Counted from the first letter of the stretch, positions 1 through 8,951 are shown. The stretch: DNA of 15,957 nt from JOPF133 sp052144935 (GCA_052144935.1 JBKQPR010000061.1:1-15957); one strand, 5' to 3'. Numbers and translations are program-made. The notes: generated by a model not told the origin, from the letters alone.

Positions 1-564
1 TGAAAGTTCCGGTGCGGTTATAGAGATAGATGATGGCCGTCAGCATGAGCACCGAGCCGGCCATGGTGTATAGGAAGAATTTCACGGCGGCGTAAATGCG
101 GCGATCGTGGCCCCAGATACCGATGAGAAAATACATCGGCACCAGGCTGACCTCCCAGAACACGTAGAACAGAAAGAGGTCCTGCGAGACGAAGACGCCG
201 ATGAGGCCGAATTCCAGGAGCAGCAGGAAGGCGTAAAACTCCTTGACGCGATTCTGCACAAAACGCCAGGAGATCAGTATGCAGAGCGGAGTGAGGAAAG
301 TGGAGAGCAGCACGAGCCAGAGGCTGACGCCATTCACCGAAATGGCGAAATGGATATCCGGGGTGGTCATCCACGGTATGTCGATGGCGAACTGCTCCTG
401 GCCCAGGCCGTGGTCGAAGCCCGCCACCAGGAACAAGGAGAGAACGAAAACCGCGAGCGAACTGAAGAGCGCCCACCAGCGGCTGTTCTGAGGCAGGCGG
501 CGGGGAATCGCCAGCGCGGCCAGGAACGCGACGAGGGGAAGCAGGAAAACGGGCAGCAGCAGGT

Positions 565-568
<4 letters not shown>
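1..568 (-). CDS. nuoM: NADH-quinone oxidoreductase subunit M, N-terminal part (cut by window edge)
   Basis: This is an antiporter-like proton-pumping subunit of the complex I membrane arm. Reading the minus strand from the ATG at 568 gives 189 residues beginning MNLLLPVFLLPLVAF and running off the window without a stop. Several hydrophobic helices are visible. The stretch FYVFWEVSLVPMYFLIG carries the conserved membrane glutamate of the NuoL/M/N family and is followed by IWGHDRRIYAAVKFF, the usual NuoM continuation. The ATG overlaps the nuoL TGA (ATGA), so translation is probably coupled to nuoL. Full NuoM proteins are about 500 residues, so roughly two thirds lies beyond position 1. Identification is firm; the gene is incomplete only because of the window edge. 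Confidence 0.95.
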
Positions 569-2397
<1,829 letters not shown>

Positions 2398-2420
2398 CAG
2401 TTATCCAAGTGGGGCCCCGT

Positions 2421-2520
2421 GTTCACCGCGGAGACGCGGAGGTCGCGGAGACTACGCGGAGAAAACCAAGAAAGCCTTTCTCCGCGCTTCCTCTGCGACC
2501 TCCGTGTCTCTGCGGTGAAC
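2421..2520. repeat. Long inverted-repeat hairpin at the nuoK/nuoL junction
   Basis: Two arms of about 44 nt (2421-2464 and 2477-2520) are reverse complements with scattered mismatches, mostly G/A exchanges that still allow G:U pairs in RNA. They are separated by a loop of about 12 nt. The arms contain the motif GAGACGCGGAGGTCGC and its complement. The element fills nearly the whole gap between nuoK and nuoL. The same family occurs at 6761-6859 and, expanded, at 8711-8997. There is no T run next to it, so it does not look like a simple Rho-independent terminator. It could slow transcription, stabilise upstream mRNA, or simply be a dispersed repeat. Confidence 0.9.
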
Positions 2521-2527
2521 ATATAGG

Positions 2528-2836
2528 TCAGTTTTTCATCGACTCCACTTCATCGATATTCAACGTGGAGCGGTTCTTGAAGATCGTCAGGATGATCGCC
2601 AGCCCCACGGCCGCTTCGGCCGCCGCCACCACCATCACGAAGAACGCGAACAGGTGGCCATCCACCTGTTTCCAATAGTAGGAGAACGCGACGAAGCTCA
2701 AGTTCACACCGTTCAGCATCAGCTCGATGGACATGAACACGGTGATGATGTTGCGCCGGAAGAGGAATCCGGCCACGCCCAGCACGAACAGCACCGCGCT
2801 GAGAGTCAGGAACCAGGAAATCGGAATTTCCGCCAT
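2528..2836 (-). CDS. nuoK: NADH-quinone oxidoreductase subunit K
   Basis: A small membrane subunit of complex I, 102 residues (family usually about 100), with three hydrophobic helices. It carries the two conserved membrane glutamates of NuoK: E38 in VFMSIELMLNGVNLSFV and E74 in VMVVAAAEAAVGLAI, which belong to the central proton path in known structures. The start ATG at 2836 lies 1 nt after the nuoJ stop, so the two genes are translationally close. Downstream, the hairpin repeat at 2421-2520 separates it from nuoL. Confidence 0.97.
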   Translation of the reverse strand: MAEIPISWFLTLSAVLFVLGVAGFLFRRNIITVFMSIELMLNGVNLSFVAFSYYWKQVDGHLFAFFVMVVAAAEAAVGLAIILTIFKNRSTLNIDEVESMKN

Positions 2837-2837
2837 C

Positions 2838-3338
2838 TCAGTCCATTTCCTTTCGCGCCAGAACGATGGCGCCCAGAATGGCGATCAAAATCAGGACCGA
2901 AGTCACTTCGAAGGGCAGCAGATAAGTGGTGAACAGCGCGCGGCCCACATCGCGCGCAGTACCGTTCCGGAATCCTCCGAAGTGCACCATGGTGCCGACG
3001 GGATAGATGCGCTGGACGATGTACGCCAGCAGGGCGAGCAGCGCCAGCAGCAGCGGCCCGCCCAGCAACTGCACCATGAAGGAGCGGCCTTTCTTGGTCT
3101 CGGCGCCGGCGTTGAGCAGCATGATGACGAAGACGAACAGCACCATGATGGCGCCGGCGTAAACGATCACCTGCGCGGCGGCCAGGAATTCGGCGCCCAG
3201 CAGCAGATACAGGATGGCCAGCGATCCCATCACCCCGACCAGCGAGATGGCGCTCGAGATCGGGTGCGTCTGCACCACCACGTTGATGGCGCACACCACC
3301 GCGACGATCGCGAAGACCAGAAAAAGTATGACGTCCAT
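2838..3338 (-). CDS. nuoJ: NADH-quinone oxidoreductase subunit J
   Basis: A membrane subunit of complex I, 166 residues, with about five hydrophobic helices. The conserved block VIVYAGAIMVLFVFVIMLL (residues 58-75), the region that changes fold during turnover in solved complexes, identifies the family. It starts at ATG 3338, only 1 nt after the nuoH stop codon. In most operons nuoI, a ferredoxin-like subunit with two 4Fe-4S clusters, lies between nuoH and nuoJ. There is no room for it here. nuoK follows after 1 nt. Confidence 0.96.
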   Translation of the reverse strand: MDVILFLVFAIVAVVCAINVVVQTHPISSAISLVGVMGSLAILYLLLGAEFLAAAQVIVYAGAIMVLFVFVIMLLNAGAETKKGRSFMVQLLGGPLLLALLALLAYIVQRIYPVGTMVHFGGFRNGTARDVGRALFTTYLLPFEVTSVLILIAILGAIVLARKEMD

Positions 3339-3339
3339 G

Positions 3340-4521
3340 TTACGAAAACCAGGCTACTAACAGGCCGGTCACCAGCAGGTTCAGCATCGCGGCCGGGAAA
3401 AGGAACTTCCACGTGAAGCCCATCAGTTGGTCGTAGCGGAAGCGCGGCAGCGTGCCGCGAATCCATATAAAAGCGAACAGAATGGCGCCGGTTTTGGCGC
3501 AGAACCAGAAAAGCGGCAGCAGCCAGCTCTGCACCATGGGCAGCAGAAAGATGCCGGCGATCGCCAGGAAAACCGCCCCTACCACCGGCAGCGAAAACTT
3601 GTCGCGGCGGCGCGCCGGATTGATCCCGTGGTACAGCGCCACCAGGCCGGCGAGAGCGAAAATCAGGGCGGGCGCCAGGCTGGAGCCGTACGCGGCCGGC
3701 CAGGGCGCCATCCAGCCGCCCAGAAACAGCAGCGTCGCCATGCAGCTTACGTTGATCATGTTGGCGTATTCGGCCATGAAAAACGAGGCAAACTTCATGC
3801 TGCTGTATTCGGTGTGATAGCCCGCCACCAGCTCGTTCTCGGCCTCCGGCAGATCGAAGGGAATGCGGTTGGTTTCGGCGAAGGCGGCGATCAGAAAAAT
3901 CACGAAGCTGAAGATCTGCGGAAAGGGGCCGCGCAGCACGTTCCAGTGCCAGAAGCCGCCATCCTGGGTCATCACCAGCTCGCGCAGGCTGAGGGTATTC
4001 GAGAGCAGCAGCGGAGCGGCGATGGCCAGCGACAGAGGAAGCTCGTAGCTGATCATCTGCGCGGAGCTGCGCAGGCCGCCAATCAGCGCGTACTTGTTAT
4101 TGGAAGACCAGCCGGCCAGCGCGATGCCGTAGACCCCCATGGAGGACACCGCCAGGACGAACAGCACCCCGATGTTGAGATCGGCAAGCTGCATGTAGGT
4201 CTGGTACCCGGCCACGGTGATCTGGGGGCCGAAAGGGATCACCGAAATCGAAAGCAGCGACATGCTGATGGCCAGGAACGGCGCGGCCAGGTACAGCGGC
4301 TTGTTCACATAATCCGGCAGCAGGTCTTCCTTGGTGATCAGCTTGATGACATCGGCCAGCGGCTGCAACAGGCCATGAGGGCCCACGTTGTAGGGGCCGG
4401 GCCGGACCTGGATGTGGGCGATCACCTTGCGCTCTACCCATTGCAGGTAAGCCAGGATGGTCATCAGAACGGCGAAGACGACCAGCACCTTGATCAGGGT
4501 GATGACGATGAACGAATCCAT
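3340..4521 (-). CDS. nuoH: NADH-quinone oxidoreductase subunit H
   Basis: This membrane subunit forms much of the quinone entry chamber and joins the peripheral and membrane arms. It is 393 residues, longer than the E. coli protein (about 325) but within the range seen in other phyla. Signatures are VERKVIAHIQVRPGPYNVGP (residues 29-48), LLQPLADVIKLITKED, and the acidic loop FDLPEAENELVAGYHTEYSS, all typical of NuoH/ND1. The stop of nuoG (TAA, 4522-4524) directly abuts the ATG with no spacer, so coupling is likely. The partner nuoI is not downstream; nuoJ follows after 1 nt. Confidence 0.97.
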   Translation of the reverse strand: MDSFIVITLIKVLVVFAVLMTILAYLQWVERKVIAHIQVRPGPYNVGPHGLLQPLADVIKLITKEDLLPDYVNKPLYLAAPFLAISMSLLSISVIPFGPQITVAGYQTYMQLADLNIGVLFVLAVSSMGVYGIALAGWSSNNKYALIGGLRSSAQMISYELPLSLAIAAPLLLSNTLSLRELVMTQDGGFWHWNVLRGPFPQIFSFVIFLIAAFAETNRIPFDLPEAENELVAGYHTEYSSMKFASFFMAEYANMINVSCMATLLFLGGWMAPWPAAYGSSLAPALIFALAGLVALYHGINPARRRDKFSLPVVGAVFLAIAGIFLLPMVQSWLLPLFWFCAKTGAILFAFIWIRGTLPRFRYDQLMGFTWKFLFPAAMLNLLVTGLLVAWFS

Positions 4522-6735
4522 TTAGCGGTCCAGGCGACCTTCCAGCACCGAATTCAGAACCTTAGAATAGCGCCCAAGCGTGCCGGAAGCGAATAGCCCG
4601 TTGTGGTCGGAGCGCACGTGGGCGCCGTCGGGGGTTGCCCCGGGGGTGCCCTCTGGGCCCGGCCGGGCTGGGGCGGCCTCCGCGCGGACCCAGGGAGTGC
4701 CTCCGCGCCCGTTCACCGGCATGGTGGGCGCCGCCCCGCCGGTGTCGATCGCCGGCAGCGGGATATCGTAGCCGCGAACCGTGCGGCGGATCTCCGCGAA
4801 AACCGCCTCGGGAATCCACGGACCGAGCGCCGCCGCCACGCCCATCTCGCGGGCGATGAAGCCCATGATTTCCAGATCGGGCTTGGCGCCCATGGTGTTC
4901 ACGGCGCGCTTCAGCCGCTGCACTTCGCCGGTAGTGTTGGTGACGGTGCCGTTCTTCTCGTAGGCGCAGGCCGCCGGCAGAACCACGTCGGCCTGCTGGG
5001 CGGTCTCGGTGAGGAACAGGTCGTGCACCAGCAGGAATCCGGCCTTTCGCGAGACGCCACCTTTCATGGGATTGGCGCCCACCACCCACAGCGCGCTCAA
5101 ATCGGCCGCCAGCATCTCATCGAGGCACATGCCGCCCTCGCCGGGAACCAGCCCCATATCCAGCGCGCCGCGCGAGTTGGAGTAATCCACCAGGCAGATG
5201 TACTGGACGGGAATGCCCAGCGACTCGCCGAAATCCACCAGGCGGTGGACGTCCGCGCCTTGGAACGAATCGTCGAAAACGATCGCCAGCTCGCGTTCGG
5301 CCTGGAGCCGGGCGCGCAGGGATTCGAGCGCGGCGAAATAGCCGGCGGCGGCCACGGAGGCGTTGTGCGGATCGTCAGCAACCGCTCCCTCACGGTCGCG
5401 GCTCGGATGCGCTTTCTGAGCCGGGCCCAGAGGGCGCCCCGTGAGGGAGCGGTTGTCCCCCACCCGGATGCCGGCCACCGCGTACTTATCCTCGCGCACC
5501 GCGCGCGGCGTCACGGCGTACACGTGCGCCTGGTGATGCCGGTAATTGGCGCGGATCTGAAAGCTCAGCAGGGGATGCTCCAGCGCCAGGTCGGCGCCCA
5601 GCACCAGGACCGCCTTGCGGTTGTACAGGTCCGCCACGGTGGCCAGCTTGCCGGTCTGGCCGCTCAGCGCATCGATCAGGGCGGGGACGTCGCCGGTGCG
5701 GTGATGGTCGATGTGGCTGGTGGCCAGCACGTCGCGCGCGAATTTGCGCAGGTAGAAATTCTCTTCGTTGGTGGTGTGGTTGGAGCCGATCACGCCGAAG
5801 CTGCCGCCATCCGCGACGATCTCGTCGAACTTGTTGGCTACGGTCTCGAGCGCCTCGGACCAGGAGACCTCCTCCAGCTTCCCGTTCTTGCGCACCAGGG
5901 GCGCCTGCAGCCGCTCGGGGTGGTCGTAGAAATCGAAGGCGTAGCGGCCCTTGATGCACAGGAACTCGCCGTTGATGCCGGAGCGGTCGCGGTTGTTGCC
6001 GCGGATGATGCGGTCGTTGCGCACCCCCAGGGTGGTCTTGCAGCCATCCCCGCAGTGCGTGCAGATGGCGCCGACGTGCTGCATTTCCCAGGGCCGGGTC
6101 TGATAACGGTAGATGCCGCTGGTGAGCGCGCCGACCGGGCAGATATCGATGCAGGCGCCGCACTCGTCGCATTCCAGGTGGTCGCCCGTGTTGGGCGCGA
6201 TTTCCGAAAACACGCCGCGATTGATCACACCCAGGGCGCCCACGCCCAGGCCTTCACTGCAGATGCGCACGCAGCGGAAGCACAGGATGCAGCGAGGAGC
6301 GTCGAAGTACACCACCGGCGAGAATTGTTTTTCGGGCGTGTGGACCTTCTCCTCGGTGTAGCGGCTTTCGCCGGCGCCATAGCGGAAGGCCATGTCCTGC
6401 AGTTCGCACTCGCCGCCCTTATCGCACACGGGACAATCCAGCGGATGGTTGGAGAGCAGGAACTCCAGGGTGTACTTGCGAGCCACGGCCACCTGCGCGG
6501 TCTCCGTGCGCACCACCATGCCCTCGGCCACCGGCAGGGTGCAGGCGGTCATGAGCTTGGGCATCTTCTCCACTTCCACCAGGCACATGCGGCAGGCGGC
6601 CTGCAGGGTGAGGCCCTCGTAGTAGCAGAACGCCGGAATCTCGATGCCCGCGGTCTTGGCGGCATCGATCACCAGGGTCCCGGGGGCGGCCTGGATGGGG
6701 CGGCCGTCGATGGTCAGTTTTACTGGGTCAGGCAT
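4522..6735 (-). CDS. nuoG: NADH-quinone oxidoreductase subunit G (Fe-S rich), with repeat-derived insertions
   Basis: This is the largest peripheral-arm subunit, passing electrons from NuoF towards the quinone; 737 residues. Cluster ligands are all visible. They are C37, C48, C51 and C65 for the 2Fe-2S cluster, and H97, C101, C104 and C110 for the His-ligated N5. Two ferredoxin-like sets follow: C149/C152/C155 with C199, and C189/C192/C195 with C159. A further set, C225, C228, C232 and C260, matches the off-path N7 cluster found only in some bacteria. A molybdopterin-oxidoreductase-like domain follows. Two stretches do not belong to the family. One is residues about 427-453 (NRSLTG...PSRDREGAV), which coincides with a palindromic DNA repeat. 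The other is a Pro/Gly/Ala-rich stretch at about 675-705, before the conserved end SGTLGRYSKVLNSVLEGR. Start ATG 6735 has a good ribosome site (AAGGA, 5-nt spacer). It is preceded by a hairpin repeat. Confidence 0.96.
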   Translation of the reverse strand: MPDPVKLTIDGRPIQAAPGTLVIDAAKTAGIEIPAFCYYEGLTLQAACRMCLVEVEKMPKLMTACTLPVAEGMVVRTETAQVAVARKYTLEFLLSNHPLDCPVCDKGGECELQDMAFRYGAGESRYTEEKVHTPEKQFSPVVYFDAPRCILCFRCVRICSEGLGVGALGVINRGVFSEIAPNTGDHLECDECGACIDICPVGALTSGIYRYQTRPWEMQHVGAICTHCGDGCKTTLGVRNDRIIRGNNRDRSGINGEFLCIKGRYAFDFYDHPERLQAPLVRKNGKLEEVSWSEALETVANKFDEIVADGGSFGVIGSNHTTNEENFYLRKFARDVLATSHIDHHRTGDVPALIDALSGQTGKLATVADLYNRKAVLVLGADLALEHPLLSFQIRANYRHHQAHVYAVTPRAVREDKYAVAGIRVGDNRSLTGRPLGPAQKAHPSRDREGAVADDPHNASVAAAGYFAALESLRARLQAERELAIVFDDSFQGADVHRLVDFGESLGIPVQYICLVDYSNSRGALDMGLVPGEGGMCLDEMLAADLSALWVVGANPMKGGVSRKAGFLLVHDLFLTETAQQADVVLPAACAYEKNGTVTNTTGEVQRLKRAVNTMGAKPDLEIMGFIAREMGVAAALGPWIPEAVFAEIRRTVRGYDIPLPAIDTGGAAPTMPVNGRGGTPWVRAEAAPARPGPEGTPGATPDGAHVRSDHNGLFASGTLGRYSKVLNSVLEGRLDR
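4644..4662 (+). repeat. 19-bp GC-rich motif, copy 1 (inside nuoG 3' part)
   Basis: The sequence GGGTGCCCTCTGGGCCCGG lies within the Pro/Gly-rich coding stretch near the end of nuoG. It differs by one base from the minus-strand motif at 5421-5439 in mid nuoG, and by two bases from the motif at 8721-8739 beside nuoE. It is built of two near-palindromic halves (GGGYGCCC and GGGCCC). It marks the stretch of NuoG that looks foreign to the family. Confidence 0.7.
5379..5455. repeat. Palindromic repeat inserted in frame in nuoG
   Basis: A perfect 17-bp inverted repeat, CAACCGCTCCCTCACGG at 5379-5395 and its reverse complement at 5439-5455, encloses 43 nt. Inside it is a second small inverted pair, CGGCTC (5399-5404) and GAGCCG (5418-5423). 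On the minus strand it encodes about 26 residues (NRSLTGRPLG...SRDREGAVA) in frame within nuoG. This recalls protein-coding palindromic elements such as those of Rickettsia, though the sequence is unrelated. One arm plus flank (5382-5404) recurs with one mismatch at 8197-8219, which forms the tail of nuoE. Confidence 0.85.
5421..5439 (-). repeat. 19-bp GC-rich motif, copy 2 (inside the nuoG palindrome)
   Basis: Read on the minus strand this is GGGCGCCCTCTGGGCCCGG, one base different from the plus-strand motif at 4644-4662. It lies inside the palindromic repeat of nuoG, between the outer arms, so this repeat family shares a sub-module with the other insertion near the nuoG end. Confidence 0.7.
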
Positions 6736-6760
6736 TCAATTCCTTAGCTTTCCCCCGTTA

Positions 6761-6859
6761 TTCACCGCAGAGACGCGGAGGTCGCAGAGGAAGCGCAGAG
6801 AAAAATAAAGAGGGTTTTCTCTGCGCTTCCTCTGCGACCTCTGCGTCTCTGCGGTGGAA
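6761..6859. repeat. Near-perfect long hairpin at the nuoF/nuoG junction
   Basis: Arms 6761-6804 and 6815-6859 are reverse complements except for one base change and one extra base, with a 10-nt loop. The arm motif (ACCGCAGAGACGCGGAGG, then TCGCAGAGGAAGCGCAGAG) is the same family as at 2421-2520. The right arm ends 2 nt from the nuoF stop and the left arm lies 25 nt upstream of the nuoG ATG, so it fills the 126-nt gap. Its near-perfect pairing, compared with the diverged K/L copy, suggests more recent arrival or ongoing gene conversion. Repeats of this wording are, to my knowledge, widespread in several bacterial phyla. Confidence 0.92.
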
Positions 6860-6861
6860 TA

Positions 6862-8175
6862 TCACGCTACCACCATCTCCCCCGCCCGCTCGTAGGGGCA
6901 CGGCTTGCCGTTCAGATGATCTTCGAACTCGTGCCGGAACTTCTCGACAATCGAGATGGTCGGCATGGCGGCCGCGTCGCCTAGCGGGCAGAAGGTGCGG
7001 CCCAGCATGTTCCTGGACAGGTCGCCAATCAGATCGATGTCGCTTTTGGTGCCGCCGCCCTCATGGAAGCGGGTCAGGATTTTCTTCAGCCAGGTGGTGC
7101 CCTCGCGGCACGGGATGCACCAGCCGCAGCTCTCATGCGCATAGAAGCGCATGATTCGCAGCGCCGCCTTCACCATGCAGGTGTCCTCGTCCATGACGAT
7201 CACGCCGCCCGATCCCAGCATGCTCTTGCGCTGGGCCATGGAATCGTAATCCATGGTGGCGCCCTCCACCTCTTGGGCCGTGAGCACCGGGCAGGACGAT
7301 CCGCCGGGGATGAAGGCCTTCAGCTTTCTGCCGTTGCGGATGCCGCCGCCCACTTCCTCGATCATCTGCTTCACCGGGAAGCCCAGGCGCAGCTCGTAGA
7401 CGCCGGGCTTGTTGACATGGCCCGTCAGGCAGGTCATCTTGGTGCCGCCGGCCTTGGGCACGCCCAGCGCCGCGAAGGCCGCCCCGCCATCGCGGAGGAT
7501 GGCCGGCACCGCGCAATAGGTCTCCACGTTGTTCAGCACGGTGGGGCATTGGAACGCGCCCACCACCGCGGGAAACGGCGGGCGGATGCGCGGAATGCCG
7601 CGCTTGCCCTCGAGCGATTCCAACAGCGCCGACTCCTCGCCGCATTCATACGCCCCGGCGCCGGTGTGGGTGTAAAGATCGAAATCGAATCCGGTGCCCT
7701 GAATGTTCTTGCCCAGCCAGCCCTGGCCGTAGGCTTCGGCGATGGCCTTGTCCATTACTTCAATCAGGTAGCGATACTCGCCGCGGATGTAGATGTAGCC
7801 CGCGTGAGCGTCCACGGCCAGGCCGGCGATCAGGCAGCCCTCGATCAACTGGTGCGGATCGTTCTCCATCAGCACGCGGTCTTTGCAGGTGCCCGGCTCG
7901 CTTTCGTCGGCGTTCACCACAATGTATTTGGGCTTGGGCGAAGTGCGCGGTACGAAGCTCCACTTCATCCCCGCGGGGAAGCCGGCGCCGCCGCGCCCGC
8001 GCAGGTTGGAAATCTTGACCTGCTCGATGATCTCGTCGGGCTTCATGCCGGCCGCCTTGCGGAAAGCCTGGTAGCCCTCGGTCGAGAGGTAGGTGTCGAT
8101 CGAAGCGGAATTGGGCAGGCCGAAACGGCGCGACAGCACCCTGGTTTCGAGCGGGCTGGGTGGGTTATAAAGCAT
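6862..8175 (-). CDS. nuoF: NADH-quinone oxidoreductase subunit F (NADH/FMN binding)
   Basis: This is the NADH-oxidising, FMN-containing subunit of complex I, 437 residues, as usual for the family. Visible motifs in order are the glycine-rich nucleotide site GRGGAGFPAGMKWSF (residues 60-74), VVNADESEPGTCKDR (86-100) near the FMN, GAYECGEESALLESLEGKRG (173-192), and the 4Fe-4S N3 ligands C350, C353 and C356 in ESCGWCIPCREGT with C396 in TFCPLGDA. All key residues are intact. The ATG at 8175 comes 3 nt after the nuoE stop. A near-perfect hairpin repeat begins 2 nt after its own stop and separates it from nuoG. Confidence 0.98.
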   Translation of the reverse strand: MLYNPPSPLETRVLSRRFGLPNSASIDTYLSTEGYQAFRKAAGMKPDEIIEQVKISNLRGRGGAGFPAGMKWSFVPRTSPKPKYIVVNADESEPGTCKDRVLMENDPHQLIEGCLIAGLAVDAHAGYIYIRGEYRYLIEVMDKAIAEAYGQGWLGKNIQGTGFDFDLYTHTGAGAYECGEESALLESLEGKRGIPRIRPPFPAVVGAFQCPTVLNNVETYCAVPAILRDGGAAFAALGVPKAGGTKMTCLTGHVNKPGVYELRLGFPVKQMIEEVGGGIRNGRKLKAFIPGGSSCPVLTAQEVEGATMDYDSMAQRKSMLGSGGVIVMDEDTCMVKAALRIMRFYAHESCGWCIPCREGTTWLKKILTRFHEGGGTKSDIDLIGDLSRNMLGRTFCPLGDAAAMPTISIVEKFRHEFEDHLNGKPCPYERAGEMVVA

Positions 8176-8178
8176 GGG

Positions 8179-8688
8179 TTATTCCGCTCCCTCGCTCCGC
8201 TCCCTGACGGTCGCGGCTCTGCAGCTATCCAGGATCCGGTCCAGTTTTTCGGGGGTCACGAAATGCTCGAAATCGTAATTCACCTGGATAGCCGGAGCCC
8301 ACGAGCACGCTCCGATGCATTCCACCTCTTCGAGCGAGATCTGCCCGTCGGCGGTGACTTCCTTGTGCCCGATGCCGAGCCTTTTGCAGGCGTGTTCCCA
8401 GAGCTTGTCGCCATCGTTCAGCAGGCAACTGATGTTGGTGCACACCTGCACGTGGTACTTCCCCAGCGGCTTGCGGTGTAGCATGGAGTAGTAGGACAGC
8501 ACCTCATTCACCTGCAGAGGCGTCACGCCCACGCGCCGCGCGACTTCGTCCACCAGCTCGTCCGAGACCGAGCCGATCTCATCTTGCGCGTAGAGCAGCA
8601 TCGGAACCATGGCCGAGCGCTGGCGTCCCGGAGGATAGCTTTTCAGGAGCTTGTCGAACCTGGCTTCGAGTTGGGGAGAAAAGGTCAT
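8179..8688 (-). CDS. nuoE: NADH-quinone oxidoreductase subunit E (2Fe-2S)
   Basis: This is the thioredoxin-like 2Fe-2S subunit of the NADH module, 169 residues from the ATG at 8688. Cluster N1a ligands are C83 and C88 (QVCTNISCLL) and C124 and C128 (VECIGACSWAP). The N-terminal helical part (PPGRQRSAMVPMLLYAQDEIG) is typical. A TTG seven codons upstream would also be in frame. The ATG is preferred because it overlaps the TGA of the preceding small ORF (ATGA) and begins where homologues normally begin. The last residues, about AATVRERSEGAE, are encoded by a copy of the palindromic repeat arm also found in nuoG, so the natural end of the protein has probably been replaced or extended. nuoF follows after 3 nt. 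Confidence 0.95.
   Translation of the reverse strand: MTFSPQLEARFDKLLKSYPPGRQRSAMVPMLLYAQDEIGSVSDELVDEVARRVGVTPLQVNEVLSYYSMLHRKPLGKYHVQVCTNISCLLNDGDKLWEHACKRLGIGHKEVTADGQISLEEVECIGACSWAPAIQVNYDFEHFVTPEKLDRILDSCRAATVRERSEGAE
8197..8219. repeat. Palindromic-repeat arm forming the nuoE tail
   Basis: This 23-bp stretch (CCGCTCCCTGACGGTCGCGG plus three more bases) matches 5382-5404 in nuoG at 22 of 23 positions. Next to it is a short GCTCCCTC-type duplication (8186-8193). It encodes the last codons of nuoE on the minus strand. Only one arm is seen, so it is a partial or decayed copy of the element. Confidence 0.75.
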
Positions 8689-8951
8689 CTTGAGGTTCGG
8701 GGCCTGCAATTCGACGCGGGGGGTGCCCCATGGGCCCGGAGGCGCGGAGAAACTCGCGGAGAAGGCGAATTCGGTTCGACGCTCGTCCCCCGGTTAAGAG
8801 CTCGTTGGGCCAGGCGGTCAATGAAGTCGCGCGTCTCCGCGAAGCGCCGGTCGATCTCCGCGAACGACAACGGCGTCTCCCTGCGTTTGCGTGCGGCGAC
8901 CATACGTTCAACGCTTTGCTTAAGTGCTATGATCCGTTCGTCCAGAGTCAT
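8685..8951 (-). CDS. Small ORF carried between repeat arms, upstream of nuoE
   Basis: The 88-residue product is not part of any complex I operon I know. The first 50 or so residues (MTLDERIIALKQSVERM...DRRFAETRDFIDRLAQ) are charged and look like an amphipathic helix or coiled coil, resembling small MTxDER-type hypothetical proteins. The rest is Pro/Arg/Ser-rich and is read through the repeat arm and the 19-bp motif, so it is probably not functional protein. The ATG has a fine ribosome site, GGAG with an 8-nt spacer, supplied by the repeat arm itself. The stop overlaps the nuoE ATG (ATGA). I do not know its function. It may be cargo of the repeat, or a leader whose translation feeds ribosomes to nuoE. 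Confidence 0.6.
   Translation of the reverse strand: MTLDERIIALKQSVERMVAARKRRETPLSFAEIDRRFAETRDFIDRLAQRALNRGTSVEPNSPSPRVSPRLRAHGAPPASNCRPRTSR

Noticed and set aside
2421..2520. Rho-independent terminator at nuoK/nuoL
   Set aside because: The stem is far longer than usual, there is no T run on either side, and essential pump genes of the same complex follow.
4603..6747. Long plus-strand ORF (714 residues) opposite nuoG
   Set aside because: It is a shadow of a GC-rich real gene with all Fe-S ligands on the minus strand; no ribosome site or motifs.
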